64,000 nt of DNA from JAUYQR01 sp963822435 (GTDB lineage Bacteria; Pseudomonadota; Alphaproteobacteria; Rhodobacterales; Rhodobacteraceae), in the NCBI GenBank assembly GCA_963822435.1, contig CAWGHN010000004.1, forward strand, positions 992,001 through 1,056,000, given 5' to 3'. The translations under genes were made by a program, and so were the position numbers. The number at the start of each line of letters is the position of its first letter. Position 1 is the first letter of the stretch. Of this stretch, positions 50,324 through 57,396 are shown in pieces. Below the pieces are notes generated by a model that saw only the letters and a program-made list of their open reading frames with translations, had not been told where the DNA came from and ran no database searches.

Positions 50324-51058
50324 TCAGCCGTGCACGCGGGTGTAGGTGCCGCGCCCGGCGAGGATGCCGCAGAAACCACCCGGTTCATCAAGCGAAAACA
50401 CGATGATCGGAAGATCGTTGTCGCGGGCAAGCGCGATGGCCGAGGCGTCCATCACGCCGAGGTGCTTTTGCAGAACCTCGTCATAGCTGACGTGTTCATA
50501 GCGCTTGGCGTCGGCGTGTTTCTTGGGGTCCTTGTCGTAGACGCCGTCGACCTTGGTGCCCTTGAAGATCGCCTGACAGGCCATTTCCGACGCACGCAGC
50601 GTGGCGGCGGTATCGGTGGTGAAGTAGGGGTTGCCGGTTCCGGCGGCGAAGATGCAGACGCGCTTTTTCTCAAGATGACGGACAGCGCGTCGGCGGATGT
50701 AGGGCTCGCACACCTGATCCATCGGGATCGCGCTGATCACGCGGGTGAAGACGCCGATCTGTTCCAGTGCGGATTGCATGGCCAGCGCGTTCATCACGGT
50801 GGCGAGCATCCCCATGTAATCGGCGGTGGTGCGTTCCATGCCTTGTGCGGAGCCCGCGAGGCCGCGGAAGATGTTGCCGCCGCCGATCACCATACAGATC
50901 TCGACCCCGAGGTCGCGGACCGATTTGATTTCCTGCGCGATGCGGGCGACCGTGGGCGGGTGCAGGCCGTAGCCCTGATCGCCCATCAGCGCCTCGCCCG
51001 ATATCTTGAGCATGACGCGAGTGTAGGTGACCCCCGATGAAGCGGCTGGTTCGGACAT
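50324..51058 (-). CDS. pyrH: UMP kinase
   Basis: Phosphorylates UMP for pyrimidine nucleotide supply. The 244-residue amino-acid-kinase-fold protein has RVMLKISGEALMGDQGYGL, VIGGGNIFRG, ERTTADYMGMLATVMNALAMQ, FAAGTGNPYFTTDTAA and KVDGVYDKDPKKH. The ATG at 51058 has GGGGGA upstream; the track frame starts earlier at 51265 without support. First gene of the minus-strand cluster, diverging from miaA. Confidence 0.97.
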   Translation of the reverse strand: MSEPAASSGVTYTRVMLKISGEALMGDQGYGLHPPTVARIAQEIKSVRDLGVEICMVIGGGNIFRGLAGSAQGMERTTADYMGMLATVMNALAMQSALEQIGVFTRVISAIPMDQVCEPYIRRRAVRHLEKKRVCIFAAGTGNPYFTTDTAATLRASEMACQAIFKGTKVDGVYDKDPKKHADAKRYEHVSYDEVLQKHLGVMDASAIALARDNDLPIIVFSLDEPGGFCGILAGRGTYTRVHG

Positions 51059-51140
51059 GGGATCCCCCGTATATGGTTCTGGATTTGGTTGCTGGCGCAA
51101 AATGTCGCAAAACGCCGGAAGGTTCAACCTGTCACGAGCG

Positions 51141-51190
51141 GCGGAACGGGGGCCAGCCCCCGCACCCCCGGAGTATTTGAGGAAAAGAGC
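51141..51190 (+). repeat. GC-rich intergenic repeat, copy B
   Basis: CGGGGGCCAGCCCCCG core followed by CACCCCCGGAGTATTTGAGG, in the gap between pyrH and miaA. It matches copy A (15739-15790) in the first 35 bases and diverges after TATTTG. Confidence 0.7.
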
Positions 51191-51207
51191 AAGGTGGGTT
51201 CGGTGTG

Positions 51208-52074
51208 ATGAGCTTGGCCGGCATTTCGCGCGAGGCCCCGGTGCTGATCGCCGGGCCGACCGCATCGGGCAAATCGGCGCTGGCGATGGAGATCGCGGCG
51301 CGTGACGGGCGGGTTGTGGTCAATGCCGACGCCTTGCAGGTTTATCGCGAGTGGCGGATCTTGAGTGCGCGGCCAGGCGAGGCCGACGCGGCCGCCCTGC
51401 CCCACGCGCTTTACGGTCATATCGGGGGCGGCGACGACTATTCGGTTGGGCATTGGCTGCGGGAGGTGGCACCCTTGCTGGCCCGCCCGGTGGTGATTGT
51501 CGGCGGCACCGGGTTGATGTTTCGGGCGCTGACCGAGGGTTTGGCCGAGGTGCCTGCGGTGCCGGCAGAGGTTCGCGCGGCGGGCGACCGGTTGCGGGCG
51601 GCGGAGGGCATCGGGGCGCTGGTGGCAGGGCTGGACCCTGCGACCGCCGCGGCGATCGACCTGCGCAACGGCGCGCGGGTGCAGCGGGCGTGGGAGGTGT
51701 TGCGAGCCACGGGGCGGGGATTGCTGGACTGGCAGCAGGCGACACCACCGCCGCTGCTGGCGTTGGCCGGAACAGAGGCGATCGTGCTGGAGGCGGAGGT
51801 GGGCTGGCTGAACGCGCGGATCGACCGGCGTTTTGGGCAGATGCTGGCGCAAGGGGCATTGGACGAAGTGCGCGCCGCCATGCCCGCCTGGGCGCCGGAT
51901 CGGCCCTATGCCCGCGCCATCGGGGCGCGCGAGTTGGTGGCCTATCTGGACGGTCGGATCGACCTTGACACTGCGGTGGCGGAAGCGACGCTGGCGAGCC
52001 GGCAATACGCCAAACGTCAACGCACCTGGTTTCGCGCCCGGATGTCGGGGTGGCGGCATCTGGCGGTGCCGTGA
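51208..52074 (+). CDS. miaA: tRNA dimethylallyltransferase
   Basis: Adds the dimethylallyl group to A37 of tRNAs reading UNN codons. The 288-residue product has the P-loop VLIAGPTASGKSALA at about residues 12-26, VVNADALQVYREW, LYGHIGGGDDYSVGHWL, VIVGGTGLMFRAL and the C-terminal RQYAKRQRTWFRARM. The ATG at 51208 follows a GTG at 51205 that could also start; AAGGTGGG is upstream. It may be led by repeat copy B. Confidence 0.94.
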   Translation: MSLAGISREAPVLIAGPTASGKSALAMEIAARDGRVVVNADALQVYREWRILSARPGEADAAALPHALYGHIGGGDDYSVGHWLREVAPLLARPVVIVGGTGLMFRALTEGLAEVPAVPAEVRAAGDRLRAAEGIGALVAGLDPATAAAIDLRNGARVQRAWEVLRATGRGLLDWQQATPPPLLALAGTEAIVLEAEVGWLNARIDRRFGQMLAQGALDEVRAAMPAWAPDRPYARAIGARELVAYLDGRIDLDTAVAEATLASRQYAKRQRTWFRARMSGWRHLAVP

Positions 52075-52097
52075 GGCGGGCGGCACCGTCTGCGGGG

Positions 52098-52118
52098 TTT
52101 TCCACAGATTTATGCACA
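52098..52118 (+). promoter_or_regulatory. Two tandem DnaA-type boxes
   Basis: TTTTCCACA (52098-52106) and TTATGCACA (52110-52118), same direction, 3 bases apart. Both fit the relaxed DnaA consensus TTWTNCACA. They lie 24 bases after the miaA stop in the gap before the AraC-type gene. Confidence 0.4.
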
Positions 52119-52240
52119 GGTTTCGGTGGTCGGGGGGTGAACGTCGCGTTTCAAGCATCGGTTTCGTCTTGGTAATCCGTGTGTGGCGCGATTAAGGTCA
52201 TGGCCAGATTTCGACCGCCGATTATGGACGTCCGATTCCC

Positions 52241-53038
52241 ATGCCCCTGCCCGCCCCGACCTCTTCGCTGCGACTGGTCGCGATTCCGCGCTTGTCGGCG
52301 GCTGGGCGCTGGCGGGTGGAGGCGATGCGGTCAATCTCGGAACCGTGCCTGTTGTGGTTCACCAAGGGTCAGGGGCGGATCACGATTTCGGGCGTGACGC
52401 GGGGCTACACGGCGCACAACGCCATCTTCATTCCGGCAGGCGTGATGCATGGCTTTGAGGCCGGGCCGCAGGTGTTTGGCACGGCGGTGTTCTTTGGCCG
52501 CGACTGTGACGTGACGCTGCCAAAGGTGCCGTTGCACCTTCGGGTGCGCGAGGTGCATGCCCAGCAAGAAGCCAACATCCTGCTGGACGCCATCCAGCGC
52601 GAGATGGACAGCGACGTGCCGGCGCATGACCGGGCGACGCGGCATTACCTGGGGCTGCTGGGGGTGTGGCTGGAGCGGCAGGCGAAAAAGACCGATGCCG
52701 ATGCGCCGCGCACCGATGCGACGCGGCGGTTGGTGGCGCGCTATACAGCGCTGCTGGAACGCAACTTCCGGTCCGGCATGGGGGTGGCGGAGTTTGCCGC
52801 CGCACTGGGCGTGACGCCGACGCACCTGACGCGGTGCTGCAACATTGCCTGCGGACGTTCGGCGCTGGCGCTTTTGCAGGACCGCCGCATCTTTGAGGCG
52901 CGCAAGCTGCTGGCCGAGACGCGGATGCCGGTGGGGCGCATCGCGGAAAACCTCGGGTTCAACTCGCCCGCGTATTTCACCCGGGCGTTCCAGCATCTGA
53001 CCGGCAAGTCGCCATCGGCGTTCAGGCGGGCATCCTGA
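52241..53038 (+). CDS. AraC-family transcriptional regulator
   Basis: A 265-residue regulator with an N-terminal cupin-like sensing domain (TKGQGRITISGVTRGYTAHNAIFIPAGVMHGFEAG) and a C-terminal double helix-turn-helix (VAEFAAALGVTPTHLTRCCNIACGRSALALLQDRRIFEARKLLAETRMPVGRIAENLGFNSPAYFTRAFQHLTGKSPS-type, about residues 175-263). It reads toward the ABC transporter operon 256 bases downstream and is the best candidate for its regulator. No strong ribosome site precedes the ATG. The effector is unknown. Confidence 0.9.
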   Translation: MPLPAPTSSLRLVAIPRLSAAGRWRVEAMRSISEPCLLWFTKGQGRITISGVTRGYTAHNAIFIPAGVMHGFEAGPQVFGTAVFFGRDCDVTLPKVPLHLRVREVHAQQEANILLDAIQREMDSDVPAHDRATRHYLGLLGVWLERQAKKTDADAPRTDATRRLVARYTALLERNFRSGMGVAEFAAALGVTPTHLTRCCNIACGRSALALLQDRRIFEARKLLAETRMPVGRIAENLGFNSPAYFTRAFQHLTGKSPSAFRRAS

Positions 53039-53069
53039 GCGGGTGGTTGCGGGTGTGCGCGCCGGGCTT

Positions 53070-53085
53070 GTGCAACCGCTTGCAC
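53070..53085. promoter_or_regulatory. Inverted repeat GTGCAA-N4-TTGCAC before the ABC operon
   Basis: Perfect 6-base arms around CCGC, 32 bases after the AraC-type stop and 209 bases before the receptor gene. A possible regulator site. Confidence 0.35.
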
Positions 53086-53090
53086 GAAAC

Positions 53091-53106
53091 CGACGCAAAG
53101 GCGTCG
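53091..53106 (+). terminator. Possible weak terminator after the AraC-type gene
   Basis: CGACGC-AAAG-GCGTCG, a 6-base stem with a 4-base loop, followed by CGTTTC. The T-run is poor, so termination may be partial. Confidence 0.3.
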
Positions 53107-53293
53107 CGTTTCAACAACGAGTGTCGCAAATGAGCGCTCGTGTGACGAAAGCAAGCGTTGACGTGCGCTCGAAAAAGATGCGCAATGCGCTGCGTGGGTG
53201 CGCAGGAAGTGGCCCGGGTGTGCTGTCTGAAAAGCCCGGTCTTCGGCCTGCGCCATAATCAAGAAACGAAAAAGACCTGTCAGGGAGATGACA

Positions 53294-54928
53294 ATGACGA
53301 AAGAGATGACCGCAGCCGGATTGCACCCGGCAGCAAGCATGTATGCCGAAGAACTGAAAGCCGGCAAACTGAGCCGCCGCGAGTTTCTGAGCCGCACGAC
53401 CGCACTTGGTGTGTCTGCCGTGACGGCCTACGGGCTGATGGGCATGTCGGCCCCGGCGCGGGCACAAGACGCCAAGATCGGCGGCGTGATCCGCTGCGCG
53501 ATGGAAGTCAAAGGCACCAAGGACCCGCGTCTGGCCGACTGGCCGCAGATTTCCAACATCTACCGTGGCTGGCTGGAATACCTGATCCAGTACAACGCCG
53601 ACGGCACGTTCGAAGGCCGCCTGCTGGAAAGCTGGGAAGCCAACGCCGACGCGACCCAGTACACGCTGAAAGTGCGTCAGGGCGTGACCTGGAACAACGG
53701 CGAGCCGTTCACCGCCGATGACGTGGTGCGCAACTTCGCCCGCTGGACCGACGGCAACGTCGAGGGCAACGCAATGGCCAGCCGTTTCCCCGGCCTCGTT
53801 GACGAAGCCACCAAGACCCTGCGCGAGGGCGCGGTGGTCAAGGTTGACGATGCGACGGTGCAGTTGAACCTGTCGGCCTCGGACGTCGCCGTGGTTCCGA
53901 ACCTGGCCGACTATCCGGCTGCCGTGGTGCATTCGAGCTTTGTCGACGGCGCAGACCCGGCGACGAACCCGATCGGCACCGGCCCTTACGTGCCGCAGGA
54001 AGTCTCGGTCGGCCAGAAGGCCGTTCTGGTGCGCGCGCCGAACCACACCTGGTGGGGTGGCACGGCACCGCTGGACGAAATCCACTACATCGACTTCGGC
54101 ACCGACCCGTCGACGATGGTTTCGCTGGCGGGATCTGACGAGATCGACTGCAACTACGAGACCGTCGGCGATTTCATCGAGCAGCTTGATGCGCTGGGCT
54201 GGAAGAAGCTGGAAGTCGTTACCGCGGCAACCATTGTGGTGCGGATGAACTCGGCGTCGAGCGAGCTTTACAAGGACAAGGCCGTGCGTCAGGCGATCCA
54301 GCTTGCCGTCGACCCGAAGGTCGTTCTGGAGCTGGGCTACAGCAACCTTGGCACCACGGCGGAAAACCACCACGCCTGCCCGGTTCACCCCGAGTATGCC
54401 GCACTTCCCCCGCAGGTCATCGACCCGTCCAAGCTGAAGCCCGCGCTGGAAGCGGCTGGAATGGCCGACGCCGAGATGGAAGTGATCTCGCTTGACGATG
54501 GCTGGGAGGCGGCCACCACGGCCGCCGTCGTGGCGCAGTTGAAGGATGCCGGCGCGAACGTGAAACACACGGTCATGCCGGGCTCGACCTTCTGGAACGA
54601 CTGGCAGAAGTACCCCTTCTCGTCCACCACCTGGAACCACCGTCCGCTGGCGGTGCAGAACATGTCGCTGGCCTACACCTCGACCGGTTCGTGGAACGAA
54701 ACGGGCATGGCCAACGCCGACTTCGACGCCGCCATGACCAAGGCGCTGTCGCTGGCCGATGCCGATGCCCGCCGCGAGCAGATGGTGACGCTGGAGACGA
54801 TCCTTCAGGACGAAGGCTACATCATCCAGCCTTACTGGCGTTCGCTCTTTGCGCATGTGAAGGAAGGCTTCAACGTCGAGCGGCATCCTTCGAACGAGCA
54901 TCAGCACTACAAATGGTCGGTCGCCTGA
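53294..54928 (+). CDS. Peptide-type ABC transporter substrate-binding protein (family 5)
   Basis: Periplasmic receptor of about 544 residues. A twin-arginine signal (SRREFLSRTTALGVSAVTAYGL) ends near PARAQDAK. Family-5 features follow: LAESW-like RLLESWEANADATQYTLKVRQGVTWNNGEPFTADDVVRNFARW, NPIGTGPYV, and late in the protein WNHRPLAVQN and ILQDEGYIIQPYWR. A GGGAG ribosome site at 53283-53287 favours the ATG at 53294 over the one at 53288. It leads the transporter operon; a TAT-exported receptor is usual in this family in Rhodobacteraceae. Ligand unknown. Confidence 0.9.
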   Translation: MTKEMTAAGLHPAASMYAEELKAGKLSRREFLSRTTALGVSAVTAYGLMGMSAPARAQDAKIGGVIRCAMEVKGTKDPRLADWPQISNIYRGWLEYLIQYNADGTFEGRLLESWEANADATQYTLKVRQGVTWNNGEPFTADDVVRNFARWTDGNVEGNAMASRFPGLVDEATKTLREGAVVKVDDATVQLNLSASDVAVVPNLADYPAAVVHSSFVDGADPATNPIGTGPYVPQEVSVGQKAVLVRAPNHTWWGGTAPLDEIHYIDFGTDPSTMVSLAGSDEIDCNYETVGDFIEQLDALGWKKLEVVTAATIVVRMNSASSELYKDKAVRQAIQLAVDPKVVLELGYSNLGTTAENHHACPVHPEYAALPPQVIDPSKLKPALEAAGMADAEMEVISLDDGWEAATTAAVVAQLKDAGANVKHTVMPGSTFWNDWQKYPFSSTTWNHRPLAVQNMSLAYTSTGSWNETGMANADFDAAMTKALSLADADARREQMVTLETILQDEGYIIQPYWRSLFAHVKEGFNVERHPSNEHQHYKWSVA

Positions 54929-55039
54929 TCGCTGGCTGACATAACCGGGCGCGCCAATGAGCGCGCCCGGCCTTCCTCTCCATGATCTGTCCCGTTGCCG
55001 TCCCGGCGGCGTGAAGCCCCTTGGCGCAGAGGTGTAGCC

Positions 55040-56125
55040 ATGCTGATGTTCGTTGTCCGGCGCCTTGGTCTGATGATCCTGACTGCGCTGGCCCTGACCT
55101 TTATCGTTTTCTTCCTGACCAACCTTCGCCCCAACCTTGAAAAGTTGGCGCGCACCGAAGGCTCGGTGCGGATGTCGGAAGAAGCGGTCGATCAATGGAT
55201 CATCCAGAACGGCCACGGCGGATCGGTCTTTGTTCGCTATGGCGAATGGATGGGTCTGATGCCCGGCTGGGTGCTGACCGACGAAAAGGGCACGGTGCGC
55301 GGACGCTGCATCACCGCGGCCAACACCCCCGAGACCGCCCCGCGCTATTGCGGCGTCTTGCAGGGCGACTGGGGGTTTTCGACCTTCTTCAAGAAGCCAG
55401 TGCTGGATTCGCTGGGCGAAAAGCTGGCGGCGACGGGGTGGCTGATGCTGTCGGTGATGCTGGTGATGGTGCCGGCCTCGCTGTTGATCGGCGTGCTGTC
55501 GGGGATGCGCGAGGGCTCGCGCACCGACCGGGCGCTGTCGACCTTTTCCATCGCGTCGACGGCAACGCCGGAATATGTGTCGGGCGTCATTCTGGTGGCG
55601 CTCTTGGCCTCTCCGGTGGTGGGGCTGTCGCCATTGTTGGCAAGCTGGGGCTGGATCGAGGGCAAGACACTGTTTCTTGGCACCGCGACCTCGGCGATCG
55701 ACGACATCACCTTCTGGAACTTTACCCTGCCGGTGATGACGATCGCGCTTTACGGCATCGGCTATATCGCCCGGATGACCCGCGCCTCGATGACCGAGGT
55801 GATGACGGCGCAATACATCCGCACCGCGCGGCTGAAAGGCGTATCCTTTGGCGCGGTGGTGGTGAAACACGCCCTGCGCAACGCGCTGATCGCGCCCTTT
55901 ACTGTGATCATGCTGCAGTTCCCGTGGCTCTTGAACGGTGTCGTGATCGTGGAGACGCTGTTCAACTACAAAGGCTTTGGCTGGACGCTGGTGCAGGCGG
56001 CGGGCAACAACGACATCAACCTGCTCTTGGGCTGTTCGGTCGTTGCGGTGTTCGTGGTGCTGGTGACCCAGTTGATCTCGGACGTTGGCTACGTCTTCCT
56101 GAACCCCCGCATCCGTTTGTCCTGA
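55040..56125 (+). CDS. ABC transporter permease (DppB type)
   Basis: A 361-residue membrane protein with six helices, starting MLMFVVRRLGLMILTALALTFIVFFL. It contains a large periplasmic insertion after helix 1 (about residues 30-120) and the cytoplasmic EAA loop YIRTARLKGVSFGAVVVKHALRNALI near residue 265. The frame extends to 54995, but the ATG at 55040 starts the membrane helix. Second gene of the operon, 111 bases after the receptor. Confidence 0.93.
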   Translation: MLMFVVRRLGLMILTALALTFIVFFLTNLRPNLEKLARTEGSVRMSEEAVDQWIIQNGHGGSVFVRYGEWMGLMPGWVLTDEKGTVRGRCITAANTPETAPRYCGVLQGDWGFSTFFKKPVLDSLGEKLAATGWLMLSVMLVMVPASLLIGVLSGMREGSRTDRALSTFSIASTATPEYVSGVILVALLASPVVGLSPLLASWGWIEGKTLFLGTATSAIDDITFWNFTLPVMTIALYGIGYIARMTRASMTEVMTAQYIRTARLKGVSFGAVVVKHALRNALIAPFTVIMLQFPWLLNGVVIVETLFNYKGFGWTLVQAAGNNDINLLLGCSVVAVFVVLVTQLISDVGYVFLNPRIRLS

Positions 56126-56134
56126 GGAACCATC

Positions 56135-57301
56135 ATGGAAGACCTACTCTCCTGGGGACAGATCTTTGGCCGGATGGCCTCGCAGTTCCTGCCGGTCTGG
56201 GTGGCGCTGGTCGTCACTTTCGCTTTGTCGATCACGTTCAAGCGCAGGCTGGGGCTTTACGGCAAGCTTTTCGACAGCGTCGTGGGCATGATCGGCTTCG
56301 GCATCGTGATGTTCTGGGTGTTCACGGCGCTTCTGGCCAACATGGTGATCACGCATGATCCGTTGGCGCAGTTGTCGGGCCTGAAGAACGCGGTGCCGGG
56401 ATCACTGGTGCCGAACCCGGGCGACGGGATCTATCCCTACTACCTTCTGGGCGGCGACCATCTGGCGCGTGACGTGTTCAGCCGGATGGTGATGGGCGCG
56501 CGGTCGGTGCTGTCGATCGCCCCGGCGGCGACCGCTTTTGCCTTCATGGTGGGCGTGACGCTAGGCCTGCCGGCGGGATACTTCGGTGGCAAGTTCGACA
56601 CTGTGCTGTCGTTCATCGCGAACCTGGTGCTGGCCTTTCCGGTGATCTTGCTGTTCTACCTCTTGGTCACGCCGGAAATCCGGGTGACGGGCATCCCGGT
56701 CTATCTGGCGGCGGTGCTGTTCATCTTTCCGATCCTGTTCTTCTCGATCCTGTTCAACGCGCGCTATTTCACGAACCCGCCACGGCGGAACCTTTACGTG
56801 GGCATCGTGCTGGTGATCGGGTTCTGGGCCTATTCGGGGCTTGCCTTCAACATGGACCCGCTGGGCGTCTGGTCGATGGAACCGAACCTGCTGAACGTCT
56901 TTGTGTCCGTGGTGTTCGTGAATTCGCCCACCGTGTTCCGCATCGTGCGGGGCATCGTGATGGACCTGAAGGCGCGCGACTATGTGGCGGCGGGCCAGAC
57001 CCGTGGCGAAGGACCCTGGTACATCATGCTGTGGGAGATCCTGCCCAACGCACGCGGTCCGCTGATCGTGGATTTTTGCCTGCGCATCGGCTATACCACC
57101 ATCCTCCTCGGCACGCTGGGCTTCTTCGGCCTTGGCGTGTCGCCCGACAGCCCGGACTGGGGCTCCACCATCGACGACGGGCGCAAGCTTTTGAACCTTG
57201 TGCCGCACCCCGCCGTCGTCCCTGCCCTGGCGCTGATGAGCCTTGTGCTTGGCTTGAACCTTCTGGCTGACGGCCTGCGCGAAGAAAGCCTGAAGGACTG
57301 A
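56135..57301 (+). CDS. ABC transporter permease (DppC type)
   Basis: A 388-residue second membrane subunit. It has the DppC signature GGDHLARDVFSRMVMGARSVLSIAPAATAFAFMVGVTLGLPAGYFGG near residue 107 and the EAA-like loop DYVAAGQTRGEGPWYIMLWEILPNARGPLIVDF near 285, ending in LNLLADGLREESLKD. Extra hydrophobic segments in the middle (ILFFSILFNARYF...) exceed the usual six helices. It begins 9 bases after the DppB-type gene. Confidence 0.93.
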   Translation: MEDLLSWGQIFGRMASQFLPVWVALVVTFALSITFKRRLGLYGKLFDSVVGMIGFGIVMFWVFTALLANMVITHDPLAQLSGLKNAVPGSLVPNPGDGIYPYYLLGGDHLARDVFSRMVMGARSVLSIAPAATAFAFMVGVTLGLPAGYFGGKFDTVLSFIANLVLAFPVILLFYLLVTPEIRVTGIPVYLAAVLFIFPILFFSILFNARYFTNPPRRNLYVGIVLVIGFWAYSGLAFNMDPLGVWSMEPNLLNVFVSVVFVNSPTVFRIVRGIVMDLKARDYVAAGQTRGEGPWYIMLWEILPNARGPLIVDFCLRIGYTTILLGTLGFFGLGVSPDSPDWGSTIDDGRKLLNLVPHPAVVPALALMSLVLGLNLLADGLREESLKD

Positions 57302-57304
57302 CGG

Positions 57305-57357
57305 CTTTCATCTGTCCATAAGTATCCCGGGGGTCCGGGGGCTGGCCCCCGGTCCCG
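57305..57357 (-). repeat. GC-rich intergenic repeat, copy C (inverted)
   Basis: Read on the minus strand it has the same order as copy A: the GGGGGCCAGCCCCC hairpin, CCCCCGGGATACTT and GGACAGATGAAAG. It lies between the permease and ATPase genes of one operon, oriented against transcription. Confidence 0.75.
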
Positions 57358-57396
57358 CAATCGATCTCCCGCACTTGAACCAAACGCGAGGCTGCC

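Noticed and set aside
45347..52118. Origin of replication based on the DnaA boxes
   Set aside because: Only three boxes, 7 kb apart, without AT-rich unwinding region or oriC neighbour genes, and not at the composition switch.
53111..55870. 919-codon minus-strand frame opposite the ABC receptor and permease
   Set aside because: Shadow frame rich in Arg, His and Gln; it crosses an obvious regulatory gap.
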